This document shows positions 26,102 to 33,401 of a stretch of DNA of 64,000 nucleotides, one piece after another. The stretch spans positions 39,164 through 103,163 of the forward strand of contig DDWT01000025.1 in NCBI GenBank assembly GCA_002347365.1, given 5' to 3'. The position numbers and the translations under genes are program-made. The stretch is from Actinobacteria bacterium UBA2279 (GTDB taxonomy: Bacteria > Actinomycetota > Coriobacteriia > Anaerosomatales > Anaerosomataceae). The notes below the pieces were generated by a model. That model was not told the origin of the DNA. It did not search any database and worked only from the letters and a program-made list of their open reading frames with translations. Numbering within the stretch: position 1 is the stretch's first letter; the number at the start of each line of letters is the position of its first letter.

Positions 26102-26367
26102 GTTGGGCTATCCAGTGGGTTCTGGCCACCCCGTGGCTGTCAACCGTGGATGTCCGATCATGTTTCCCCTCCGAAGAGCGGGAGAACAACCTAACACGCG
26201 ATTTCGGTGCGGGACAAGGGACTGTATGTTCGATTCGATGAGCGGCCGCACATCGGGGGCGGAAGGCAGCTGACAGTGTGTGAGAGGAGTGCTTCACCGC
26301 GTGCATCGGGTGGGGTACCCTTGTCGGGGGGAGATGTGAAGACCCGACAGGATCAGGAGCGCATCTC
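26102..26367. other. Intergenic region with no recognisable gene
   Basis: 266 bases between the ribH terminator and the next gene. I see no convincing coding sequence; short open frames have no ribosome site or family resemblance. A 7-bp inverted repeat TGTCGGG/CCCGACA (26322-26328 and 26343-26349) sits 18 nt before the downstream start and could be a leader hairpin or an operator. A CGGAAGGCAGC string near 26260 recalls the SRP RNA apical loop, but the flanking helix does not fit. Confidence 0.4.
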
Positions 26368-27066
26368 ATGCATGAGGACGAGAAGAAGAACCGGTTCGCA
26401 GTACTCGACGTGTTCGGGCTGAAGCTCGAAGTGAGCAACCCGCGACTGGCGGAGCTGCTTACCATGGACGCGAAAGACGCGCTGGGCACAGATATGCGCG
26501 ACCTTGTTGCAGGCGACCCGACAGCGACGGCTGAAGATGTCCATCAGGCGATGCCGGACGTCGTACTGTCACCGAACAGTCCGCACTCCGACGATCTAGC
26601 GCGTTACCGCAAGGAGTTCAGGCAGCGCGTCGACAACTGCGCCGACGGACTGGGCTTCGATGTCAGGGGTGACGGTGCATGGGTGTCGGACACGGGGATC
26701 TCGATCATGACTCGCACAGTAGAGCGTCCCTTGTCGCTTGCTGCTGCGTCGCACTTCGTATCGGAGGTCGCGCAGCGCTTCAATGAAGGGGATGGCGAAC
26801 CGATGAGTGTTCTGTTCGTCGTGGACAGCCAGCAGACCGCTGATGTCTTCAAGGTCGCGATACGCCAACGACGCTTGTACCAGGATATGCGCACGGTGTC
26901 GATCGATAGTCTTGAAGACTTGCGGGGACTGTACCGACGAGAGCAACTCAATCATGAGCAGGTCGTCGTCCTGCTGGCGCCTGTCGCGAATATCGACGTA
27001 GGCGAGGTCCTCTCGGTGATCCATGCAGACGGACTCAACGACACGGCGCCCCTCGAGTTCTTGTGA
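26368..27066 (+). CDS. Uncharacterised protein upstream of mnmA
   Basis: I do not recognise this 232-residue protein. It has no signal peptide, membrane segment or cysteine cluster and looks soluble and acidic. The sequence suggests an N-terminal part (~1-85, including VSNPRLAELLTMDAKDALGT) and an alpha/beta-like C-terminal part with alternating hydrophobic strands (SVLFVVDSQQTADVFKVAI, EQVVVLLAPVANIDV). CAGGAG lies 8 nt before the ATG, and the stop overlaps mnmA by 4 nt, so it is expressed and coupled to the tRNA-thiolation gene. Composition resembles its neighbours, with no sign of recent transfer. Confidence 0.7.
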   Translation: MHEDEKKNRFAVLDVFGLKLEVSNPRLAELLTMDAKDALGTDMRDLVAGDPTATAEDVHQAMPDVVLSPNSPHSDDLARYRKEFRQRVDNCADGLGFDVRGDGAWVSDTGISIMTRTVERPLSLAAASHFVSEVAQRFNEGDGEPMSVLFVVDSQQTADVFKVAIRQRRLYQDMRTVSIDSLEDLRGLYRREQLNHEQVVVLLAPVANIDVGEVLSVIHADGLNDTAPLEFL

Positions 27067-28121
27067 GCACGATGCGACCCCATGCCGGCGCTCGTCGCGC
27101 ATGGGTCGCCCTCAGTGGAGGGGTCGACAGCGCAGTGGCGGCGTCTATGGCGCTCGACCGGGACTGTGACGTGGTCGGGGTCACAATGCGTCTTGGCGTC
27201 GACAGCGCTGCGGATGATGCGGTCATTGAGGCGGCGTCGCGGGTCGCCAGGACCCTCGGGATCCCTCACAGGGTGCTCGACCTGTCTGACGCGTTCGCTG
27301 ATCGCGTGGTCAGGCCTTTCATCGCTTCGTATCTGAACGGGGAGACTCCGAATCCCTGTGTCGTATGCAACGATCACGTGAAGTTCGGACTGTTGCTTGA
27401 GGCCGCACTCGAAGACGGGGCAAGTGTCCTGGTCACAGGCCACTATGCTCGAGTGGATGCTACCGGCCCCCGACCGCTCCTTCTGCGTGGACTCGACCCC
27501 CGCAAGGACCAGTCATACTTCCTCTATCGCCTTCTCGGCGAGCGCCTGCAACACATATGGTTCCCGCTGGGAGACCTTCTCAAGTCGCAGGTACGCCAGA
27601 TCGCTGCAGCGAGAGGACTCCCTTCAGCTGACCGCAGCGAGAGTCAGGACATATGCTTCCTGGGTGACAGCGGCATTGGTCAGCTATTTGAAGAGCGGGG
27701 GATATCGAGCCGGGGCGGAGATATCGTAGACCTCGCCGGTCACGTTCTGGGGCCGCATGATGGAGTGTGGAGGTTCACTGTAGGGCAGCGAAAGGGTATC
27801 GGAATAGGAGGGGGACCCCCTCTCTATGTGGTAGCGATCGACGCCGATCGGGCACGGGTGATCGTTGGTCCTGCCGAGGCGTGCCGCGTGCGCGAGGCGC
27901 ACGCACGTGATGTCGTGTGGGATGGGCCAGAGACACAATCGCGCGTCCAGGCGCAGATTCGCTATCGGGCGGAACCGGCCTTTGGGGTCGCGCGCGTGGA
28001 CGACACAACGCTCATCGTGCGTTTCGATGAGGACGTGTCAGGTGTCGCCTTCGGCCAAAGCCTCGTATGCTACGAGGGTGACCGTGTCCTCGGTGGTGGA
28101 TACCTTACAGGAGTCTCATGA
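27063..28121 (+). CDS. mnmA: tRNA-specific 2-thiouridylase
   Basis: Thiolates U34 at C2 in tRNAs for Lys, Glu and Gln, using sulfur relayed from a cysteine desulfurase. 352 residues. ATP PP-loop ALSGGVDSAVAASMA near the N-terminus, first catalytic Cys in TPNPCVVCNDHVKFG (~97-111), second in SESQDICFLGDSG (~193-205), plus GQRKGIGIGGG. It starts at GTG 27063, overlapping the unknown gene, and overlaps the PHP phosphatase gene downstream. Confidence 0.95.
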   Translation: MSTMRPHAGARRAWVALSGGVDSAVAASMALDRDCDVVGVTMRLGVDSAADDAVIEAASRVARTLGIPHRVLDLSDAFADRVVRPFIASYLNGETPNPCVVCNDHVKFGLLLEAALEDGASVLVTGHYARVDATGPRPLLLRGLDPRKDQSYFLYRLLGERLQHIWFPLGDLLKSQVRQIAAARGLPSADRSESQDICFLGDSGIGQLFEERGISSRGGDIVDLAGHVLGPHDGVWRFTVGQRKGIGIGGGPPLYVVAIDADRARVIVGPAEACRVREAHARDVVWDGPETQSRVQAQIRYRAEPAFGVARVDDTTLIVRFDEDVSGVAFGQSLVCYEGDRVLGGGYLTGVS

Positions 28122-28933
28122 TCGATCTGCACGTACATACAGCTCGCTGCGGACATGCTCAGGGAAGTGTGGCTGAGTACGTGCAAACAGCGACTTCGCT
28201 TGGTCTCGAAGTCCTCGGGATGACTGATCATCTGCCTCTACCTGAGTCAGTGCTCAAACGCGATCCGCGGGCTGCCCACTATGCGATGCCGGAGTTGGAG
28301 CTCGCCGACTACGTCGCGGAGGTCACCACTGCCCGAGAGGCGCAAGGTCGCAGCGACCACCTGGAGTTGCTGCTTGGCATCGAGGCGGACTACATCCCGG
28401 ACGAGCAGGAATACACCCGGGGACTTCTGTCCCGGTACCCGTTCGATGTCGTGCTCGGATCGGTCCACATGATAGGCGATTGGGCTTTTGACGACCCTGA
28501 CCTGACTGACCGGTACGCGGAGTGGGATATCGGTCTTCTGTGGGACCGCTACTTCATTGAGGTCGTGGCCGCTGCCCGCAGCGGGTTGTTTGACGTGATG
28601 GGGCACGTCGATCTGGTCAAGAAGTTCCGCTTCTTCCCGGACGGAGACCTGCACGAGCGCTACGTTGCGCTTGCACGGGCGTTGACGGACACGGGTGTCG
28701 CCATTGAAGTGAATACCGCCGGGCTCCGCAAGCCCTGTGCCGAGCTCTATCCGGCGCTGCCTCTGCTCAAGGAGTTCCGTCGAGCCGGCGTCCCAGCCAC
28801 GATCGGCTCGGATGCCCACACGCCTTCGGAGGTGGGTTTCGGGTACGATCTGGCGGCGGATGCGCTACGCGAGGCCGGATATGACACGGTCGCAGTGTTC
28901 AAGCAGCGTCGGCTTCGGGAGGTGGTGCTGTGA
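28118..28933 (+). CDS. hisJ: PHP-domain phosphatase, probable histidinol-phosphatase
   Basis: A 271-residue PHP metal-dependent phosphoesterase of the HisJ type. DLHVHTARCGHAQGS at the N-terminus, GMTDHLPLP (~34), GIEADYIPD (~88), GSVHMIGDW (~109) and a C-terminal SDAHTPSEVGFGYD hold the metal ligands. HisJ hydrolyses L-histidinol phosphate, which would complement the HisC-family enzyme encoded ~17 kb upstream. The link is by pathway only, and PHP proteins of this size can have other substrates. ATGA overlap with mnmA. Confidence 0.8.
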   Translation: MIDLHVHTARCGHAQGSVAEYVQTATSLGLEVLGMTDHLPLPESVLKRDPRAAHYAMPELELADYVAEVTTAREAQGRSDHLELLLGIEADYIPDEQEYTRGLLSRYPFDVVLGSVHMIGDWAFDDPDLTDRYAEWDIGLLWDRYFIEVVAAARSGLFDVMGHVDLVKKFRFFPDGDLHERYVALARALTDTGVAIEVNTAGLRKPCAELYPALPLLKEFRRAGVPATIGSDAHTPSEVGFGYDLAADALREAGYDTVAVFKQRRLREVVL

Positions 28934-30045
28934 TGTCTGAACAGGCTCCAGTCACCGTAAGGGAACTGGTCGCTGGCCTCGACCGGCTGTTCCCGTTTCA
29001 GTGGGCAGAACCGTGGGATCGCGTGGGACTTGTCGCGGGGGATCCGGACAGGCCGCTGCGGTCGGTGCTCGTCACGCTTGATGCTGACCGTTCGGCCGTA
29101 CGTCGTGCGGTCCAGGGAGGACACGACCTGCTGTTGACGCATCATCCGGCCTTGTTGGACGTGTCGTTGCCGCTGCTTCCGACCGGTTCGGAAGCTACAC
29201 TCTTCGATGCTCTTTCCGCGGGCATCTCTCTTGTCTGTTGTCACACCAACCTTGATCGTGCGCCCTCGGGAGCCGATGCGCTGCCGCGACTCCTTGGATT
29301 GCACGTTCTCGAGCCCCTTGAGGCCGCTGTGGAGCCCGTGAGCATGATCACGACATTCGCTCCCACCGCGGCGGCTTCTGGCATCAGAGAGGCTCTCGCG
29401 GCCGCTGGCGCGGGACGTATCGGTATGTATTCGAAGTGTGCCTTCGAAAGTCCGGGGACGGGTTTCTTCGAGGCGAACGAGGGGAGCGTGCCCACCCCCG
29501 GTCCGCTTGATGTCAACCAGGTCTCCGAAGTGCGCCTGGAAGCGGTCGTGGCTTCGGGCTCTGCCGGGAGAGTGGTCGCCGCTCTGCGAGCTGCGCACCC
29601 ATACCATGAACCCGTGATCACTGTGGTTGATGGCGGTCTGTCCAGAGGTGTTGCCCGGCTCGGGAGGCTCTGCGAAGTCCCGGAGCCCATGTCACTTCGA
29701 ACCTTCGCGGCGGAGTGTGCCTCGGCGTTGAACGTGGACGCGCGCGTCTGGGGCGATCCGGAGACGATGATACGGCTGATCGCCGTGGGCAACGGATCTG
29801 CAGGCTCCCTGATTGACAGGGCCATCGCATCGGGCGCCGATGTCCTTCTTGCCGGCGAGGTGCGGTATCATGACGCACGTGCTGCGCTCGATGCCGGGTT
29901 GGCGGTCGTAGAAGCCGGGCACGACGCGACCGAATGGCCGCTTGTGCACGTCCTTGCGGATGCTGCCCGAGAGATCTTGACCGAGCACACACGTGTGAGT
30001 GAAGAAGCACCTGCCGTCGGCTGGTGGACGACTGAGAGGCGCTGA
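28930..30045 (+). CDS. Nif3-like dinuclear metal centre protein
   Basis: A 371-residue member of the Nif3/YbgI family (GTP cyclohydrolase I type 2-like fold, hexameric, two metals per subunit). Family marks are the N-terminal LFPFQWAEPWDRVGLVAGDP, LLTHHPALLDVSLP (~66-79), CHTNLDRAPSG and a C-terminal LAGEVRYHDARAAL with EAGHDATEW. The insert at ~130-230 makes it the longer bacterial form. Its biochemical role is not settled in the family. GTG 28930 or ATG 28933 are both possible starts. The next gene, a coiled-coil zinc-ribbon protein, follows after 3 nt, a pairing common in bacteria. Confidence 0.88.
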   Translation: MMSEQAPVTVRELVAGLDRLFPFQWAEPWDRVGLVAGDPDRPLRSVLVTLDADRSAVRRAVQGGHDLLLTHHPALLDVSLPLLPTGSEATLFDALSAGISLVCCHTNLDRAPSGADALPRLLGLHVLEPLEAAVEPVSMITTFAPTAAASGIREALAAAGAGRIGMYSKCAFESPGTGFFEANEGSVPTPGPLDVNQVSEVRLEAVVASGSAGRVVAALRAAHPYHEPVITVVDGGLSRGVARLGRLCEVPEPMSLRTFAAECASALNVDARVWGDPETMIRLIAVGNGSAGSLIDRAIASGADVLLAGEVRYHDARAALDAGLAVVEAGHDATEWPLVHVLADAAREILTEHTRVSEEAPAVGWWTTERR

Positions 30046-30048
30046 CAT

Positions 30049-30777
30049 ATGGACCCTGCACGTGGATTGCTGTCCCTCTCCGAGCAAGATCTTGGTATCG
30101 TCCGCGCCGAGAAGCGACTCGACGAGATTCCGGAGAAGCGGGCGATACTCGAGTTGCGTAAGCGCATACGCGAATTCGAAGCAGTCAGGGCGAAGGCCGA
30201 GGCATATGTGAACGAGGCCCGGCACGCAGTGAAACGCGATGAGGACGAGGCCGCCGGGCTGGACGCCAAGATAGAGAGCGAGCAGGCCAAGATACTCTCC
30301 GGCAGCATCACCAATCCCAAAGAGCTGCAGAATCTCACGCGCGAGCTTGACGCCCTGAAACGCCGGAAGGACAAACTCGACAACACCACGATCAGCGTCA
30401 TGGAGAAGGTCGAGACGGGCGAGGGGCAAGTGGCCAGGATCGATGAAGCGATCGGACTGGCACACAGCAAGGAGGAACAGCTGATCGCTGCGTTCCAGGA
30501 GAAGGGTGGCACCCTTCAGCGCGAGATCGCGTCCATGAAGGCCAAGCGTGATGCGCTATCGGCCGCCCTGCCGGCGGAACTGGTCGCGCGATACGAGCAG
30601 CAGCGCACGACCAAGCATGGAATCGGAGTCGGGATGCTGCAGGGAGATACGTGCAGCGCGTGTCGCGTGCAGCTTCCTTCAGAGCGCACACAGGCGCTCG
30701 AGGCCGGGCCCGACATCGGAGTATGCCCCAACTGCAAGCGCCTGCTGATCGTACGAACCGGCGAGGCCCACGAATGA
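30049..30777 (+). CDS. Coiled-coil zinc-ribbon protein
   Basis: A 242-residue protein made of a long charged coiled coil (~10-180, rich in Lys, Glu, Ala and Arg heptads) and a C-terminal four-Cys zinc ribbon: CSACRVQLPS at ~202-211 and GVCPNCKRLL at ~224-233. This is the common bacterial C4-type zinc-ribbon family (CT398-like), often encoded next to Nif3-like genes as here. Function is not established. It overlaps the RNase H gene by 4 nt. Confidence 0.85.
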   Translation: MDPARGLLSLSEQDLGIVRAEKRLDEIPEKRAILELRKRIREFEAVRAKAEAYVNEARHAVKRDEDEAAGLDAKIESEQAKILSGSITNPKELQNLTRELDALKRRKDKLDNTTISVMEKVETGEGQVARIDEAIGLAHSKEEQLIAAFQEKGGTLQREIASMKAKRDALSAALPAELVARYEQQRTTKHGIGVGMLQGDTCSACRVQLPSERTQALEAGPDIGVCPNCKRLLIVRTGEAHE

Positions 30778-31238
30778 GCGGTGCATTCACACTGCACACT
30801 GATGGTGGCGCGCGCGGCAATCCGGGACCGGCGGGTGCGGGTATCGTACTGAGAGATCCCGACGGTACAGTCGTGTGTGAGGGCGGTCGATACCTCGGCG
30901 AAGTGACGAACAACGTAGCCGAGTACGAAGCGCTGATCTGGGGTCTGGAGTCTGCAGTCTCACACGGCGCCCGCACGTTGGTGGTAAAGGCCGACAGTGA
31001 ACTTGTGGTCAAACAGATGAAGGGGCAGTATCGGGTCAAGCATCCGGGCCTGAGGCCGCTCTATGAGCGTGCGCGGTCTGCTGTTGCTCAGCTCACGTCC
31101 GTGGAGTTCGTCCATGTACGACGCGAGAACAACAAGGACGCCGATGCTCTGGCCAACGAGGCCATGGATACACGCAGCGTGGTTGGCAATGCCGTCTGGC
31201 CGGCCTGTGATGGTGGCCAGGGGACTCTCTTCGGCTAG
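30774..31238 (+). CDS. rnhA: Ribonuclease HI-family protein
   Basis: A compact 154-residue RNase H fold protein that should cleave RNA in RNA-DNA hybrids. Catalytic carboxylates are visible: Asp in HTDGGARGNPGPAGAG (~9), Glu in NNVAEYEALIWGL (~48), Asp in VKADSELVVKQM (~72) and the final Asp in ENNKDADALANEA (~126). ATG 30774 overlaps the previous stop (ATGA). Longer in-frame starts upstream lie inside the zinc-ribbon gene. The family is the RnhC/Rv2228c-like short RNase HI without extra domain. Confidence 0.9.
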   Translation: MSGAFTLHTDGGARGNPGPAGAGIVLRDPDGTVVCEGGRYLGEVTNNVAEYEALIWGLESAVSHGARTLVVKADSELVVKQMKGQYRVKHPGLRPLYERARSAVAQLTSVEFVHVRRENNKDADALANEAMDTRSVVGNAVWPACDGGQGTLFG

Positions 31239-31252
31239 AAGGGGTCGCACAG

Positions 31253-31618
31253 ATGTATGAACTTACGGTCAAGGGACACTTCGATGCGGCACACGCCTTG
31301 CGAGACTATCCGGGAGAGTGCCGCAACTTGCACGGCCACACATGGGATGTGGAAGTCACTGTCGTCGGCGAGCGGCTCGACTCGATCGAGATCGTGTATG
31401 ACTTCAAGCAGCTCAAGGCGGATCTTGCGGTCGTTCTGGACGCGTACGACCATGCCTACCTCAACGAGGTTGCACCGTTCGACGTACTCAGCCCCACCGC
31501 AGAGAACCTCGCACGGGTCATCTGCGAGAGTCTGGTGTCGGTCGTCGGTGAGCAGGTGACGGTCAAAGAGGTCGCGGTCTGGGAGTCTCCTGTCGCGCGG
31601 ATCACGTACCGTCCGTGA
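31253..31618 (+). CDS. queD: 6-carboxytetrahydropterin synthase / PTPS family
   Basis: A 121-residue tunnelling-fold enzyme. FDAAHALRDYPGECRNLHGHTW provides the zinc His residues and the catalytic Cys in one stretch (~residues 9-30; I cite it as FDAAH...C..LHGH). Also visible are VYDFKQLK and a late Glu in VAVWES. QueD makes the 7-carboxy-7-deazaguanine precursor of queuosine, but no other que genes are in the window, so a different pterin role is possible. AAGGGG precedes the ATG by 9 nt. A bidirectional hairpin terminator follows. Confidence 0.88.
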   Translation: MYELTVKGHFDAAHALRDYPGECRNLHGHTWDVEVTVVGERLDSIEIVYDFKQLKADLAVVLDAYDHAYLNEVAPFDVLSPTAENLARVICESLVSVVGEQVTVKEVAVWESPVARITYRP

Positions 31619-31649
31619 TCCAGGCGGGGAGTGGATCCCGGAATACACA

Positions 31650-31674
31650 AAAGCGGCCGCCAGGCCGCTCTTCT
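31650..31674. terminator. Bidirectional hairpin terminator between queD and the ncRNA locus
   Basis: AGCGGCC (31652-31658) and GGCCGCT (31663-31669) form a perfect 7-bp GC stem with a 4-base loop. It is flanked by ACACAAAA on the left and CTTCTC on the right. Read on + it follows queD; read on - it is followed by TTTTGTGT and would end the transcript of the first repeat copy. Confidence 0.75.
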
Positions 31675-31691
31675 CACTCAGAATATGAGTT

Positions 31692-31860
31692 GTCCCGAGA
31701 AACCTCGCCTCACGAGATCCCTACTCCGCAACTTCCCGTTTCACACTCTTGAGAACCTCACCGAATCGGCCTGCTTGCGCTGAACCTTCTCGCTGAGACC
31801 CTCGCGAGCAGCTACTGGTACGCTGCCTTTCGAGGTCCGTTCGGTCCGACTTCTCGGGAC
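31692..31860 (-). ncRNA. Candidate structured RNA, copy A
   Basis: A 169-nt segment repeated at 32284-32452 with about 88-90% identity. On the - strand it begins GTCCCGAGAA and ends TTCTCGGGAC, so the ends form a 10-bp helix. Next to it, RNA positions 25-30 (ACCUCG) pair with 154-159 (CGAGGU), and a hairpin GCAGC/GCUGC lies at 35-39/49-53. In copy B the hairpin pair C36-G52 becomes U-G, keeping the stem. A TTGACC/TAGAGT promoter starts it close to its first base, and the hairpin at 31650-31674 can end it. No open frame is shared by both copies. I cannot assign a known RNA family. Confidence 0.6.
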
Positions 31861-31867
31861 GCCTATG

Positions 31868-31896
31868 ACTCTACGACACCACGATCGCCCGGTCAA
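31868..31896 (-). promoter_or_regulatory. Promoter of ncRNA copy A
   Basis: On the - strand: TTGACC (complement of 31891-31896), a 17-bp spacer, and TAGAGT (complement of 31868-31873). The predicted start falls at about 31861, right at the first G of the repeat. The same hexamers and the same spacing recur before copy B, although the spacer itself differs. Confidence 0.6.
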
Positions 31897-32283
31897 TATG
31901 GTTTCAGCATTTTGTTCCAAGAGATGCCCAACGGTATCCGTGAGGCCCTGCACGGTATGATAGGGCGGCGCGACGGTAGCGCGGGGCGAAGCAGCTATTG
32001 GGAATCGTGCGCTCAGCGCCGTCTGTCGAACATAGGTTTGGAGTCTACCGCGAGCCATCGGCCAGTATCGCAATACCCGCCGTCCCACGACAGCCCGCAG
32101 GTCCACATCCGGGTGAAGAAGGTGTATCCGCTGACGCGGTGTGCCCGGACGTGAACGGCGCGATCATCGGTGGTGGCGATCAGGAGACCAGGGGCGGCTG
32201 GCGAGCGTCCGGCAATCCGGAGGTGATGCTCGAAGTCCATGTAAAACATGGTCTGAGCAGGGGAGATGTCAGAGCATAGAGAT
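31897..32283. other. Spacer between the two repeat copies
   Basis: No convincing gene. A small - strand frame (32013-32249, 78 codons) is open but has no recognisable family or ribosome site. Short similarity to the sequence right of copy B continues for about 30 bases beyond the -35 box, suggesting that a longer segment was once duplicated. A hairpin CCATG/CATGG at 32235-32255 lies downstream of copy B on the - strand, but no T tract follows. Confidence 0.4.
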
Positions 32284-32452
32284 GTCCCGAGAAACCTCGC
32301 CTGCGAGAATCCCTACTCCGCAGCTTCCCGTTTCACACTCTCAAGAACCCCAGCGATCCAGCCCGCTTGCGCTAAACCTTCTCACTGAGACCCTCTCGAG
32401 CAGCTACTGGTACGCTACTTTTCGAGGTTCGCTCGGTCCGACTTCTCGGGAC
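32284..32452 (-). ncRNA. Candidate structured RNA, copy B
   Basis: Second copy of the 169-nt element, same length and strand as copy A. The terminal GTCCCGAGAA/TTCTCGGGAC helix is identical, and the inner helix is one pair longer (AACCUCG with CGAGGUU). Differences from copy A number about 16 substitutions plus small compensating indels, and they spare the end helices, the UACCAGUAGCUGCUC hairpin region, GCGCAAGC and GUGUGAAACGGGAAG. Identity continues 20 bp past its 5' end into the promoter. No clear terminator is seen after it, so its transcript may be processed or run toward copy A. Confidence 0.6.
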
Positions 32453-32459
32453 GCCTATG

Positions 32460-32488
32460 ACTCTACGACACCTGGGAATCAGGGTCAA
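32460..32488 (-). promoter_or_regulatory. Promoter of ncRNA copy B
   Basis: On the - strand: TTGACC (complement of 32483-32488), 17 bp, TAGAGT (complement of 32460-32465). The start would fall at about 32453, the first base of the repeat. The hexamers match those of copy A while the spacer differs at about half its positions, as expected for a selected promoter. Confidence 0.6.
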
Positions 32489-32628
32489 CAGGATTTCCGC
32501 GAATTCTTCGGAAAGGTGCCGCAAGGACGTATCGGCCTGCCGAACGGTAGGTATGGGCTGCCCGCAGGCACAAGGCGCGCGGCTACGACGACGAAATGCA
32601 TGGTGCTATCGTGACGAATCCTGGAGAC

Positions 32629-32664
32629 TTGTGTTGGCGACTTCAGAGCTTTAGCATCGACTAA
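32629..32664 (+). promoter_or_regulatory. Promoter with inverted-repeat operator for the DtxR-family gene
   Basis: TTGTGT (32629-32634), 17 bp, TAGCAT (32652-32657) make a plausible promoter. TTAGCATCGACTAA (32651-32664) overlaps the -10 and has TTAG/CTAA arms like metal-regulator boxes of the DtxR type. Autoregulation by the protein encoded 50 bp downstream is a reasonable inference, not shown. Confidence 0.45.
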
Positions 32665-32714
32665 CGGGTGATCTCCGTGTATTGGACGCGACGATGTAGA
32701 CGTGGAGGTGCCGG

Positions 32715-33401
32715 ATGCCCAGTGCGACGCTAGAAGAGTACCTTGAGACGATCTACAAACTGGCCGAGCGAGGTGAAGTCCGTCCGGCTCATCTGGCCGA
32801 GGCGATGGGAGTGTCGGGACCCACGGTAACGGCGACTCTGAAACGGCTTCAGGCGAAGGGGCTTATCACTCGACCGGACAACGGTGTCGCCCTCACGGCG
32901 ATGGGTGCGTCAGAAGCGATCAGCATCGTTCGACGACATCGGCTGGCGGAACGCTTCCTCGTAGACGCTCTCGGACTGCCATGGGATGAAGTGCACGAGG
33001 AAGCATGCCGACTCGAGCACGCACTGTCACCGAAAGTGCAGACGGCCCTGGAGGTGTTCCTCGAGAACCCCTCGTTCTGCCCCCACGGGCACCCCATTCC
33101 TAGCAGCGACGGGATCGTGGCGCCCGTCGGTGGCGAACCGCTGTGTGATTTCGCTGCTGACTCACGCGTAGAGATCCTGCGCGTCGAAGACGAGGACGAT
33201 AGTCTGCTGTCATACCTGGCGAGCCTTGGCATGTATCCCGGAACAGAGGTCTCCGTGTGCGACGTGGCGCCCTTCAAGGGTCCATTGATGATCGAAGTGG
33301 GACAGTCCAGATACGCTCTCGGGCGTGATATCGCATCGAAGATCGTCGTGACTCCGGTCGTCGGTCCGGCGAAGAGATCCAAGCGGGACAGCACCAAGTG
33401 A
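32715..33401 (+). CDS. DtxR/MntR-family metal-dependent repressor with FeoA-like domain
   Basis: A 228-residue regulator. The N-terminal winged helix (TLEEYLETIYKLAERGEV, GVSGPTVTATLKRLQAKGLI) is DtxR/MntR-like. The dimerisation and metal-binding segment follows (RRHRLAERFLVDALGL, HEEACRLEHALS, CPHGHPIPS). The C-terminal ~75 residues form a FeoA/SH3-like domain (SLGMYPGTEVSVCDVAP). It overlaps feoB by 4 nt, so Fe2+-controlled expression of ferrous iron uptake is the likely function, though Mn cannot be excluded. The start is 14 nt after a weak GGAGGTG. Confidence 0.92.
   Translation: MPSATLEEYLETIYKLAERGEVRPAHLAEAMGVSGPTVTATLKRLQAKGLITRPDNGVALTAMGASEAISIVRRHRLAERFLVDALGLPWDEVHEEACRLEHALSPKVQTALEVFLENPSFCPHGHPIPSSDGIVAPVGGEPLCDFAADSRVEILRVEDEDDSLLSYLASLGMYPGTEVSVCDVAPFKGPLMIEVGQSRYALGRDIASKIVVTPVVGPAKRSKRDSTK

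Noticed and set aside
26260..26270. CGGAAGGCAGC as the conserved loop of SRP RNA
   Set aside because: The flanking helix and the AGCAGCC side of the SRP internal loop are missing.
30774..31618. rnhA and queD as part of a queuosine operon
   Set aside because: No queC, queE, queF or tgt lies nearby, so only the queD family call is kept.
31741..32106. A 121-codon - strand frame across repeat copy A
   Set aside because: Not open in the same way in copy B, and it spans the promoter. No family resemblance.
31692..32472. The 169-bp repeats as a miniature inverted-repeat transposable element
   Set aside because: The ends are inverted repeats, but no target-site duplication is visible, similarity continues 20 bp and more beyond one end, and both copies have matching promoters. 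An RNA gene explains more.
32141..32614. A 157-codon + strand frame across repeat copy B
   Set aside because: The equivalent frame in copy A is broken by a stop, there is no Shine-Dalgarno, and differences between the copies do not favour synonymous positions.
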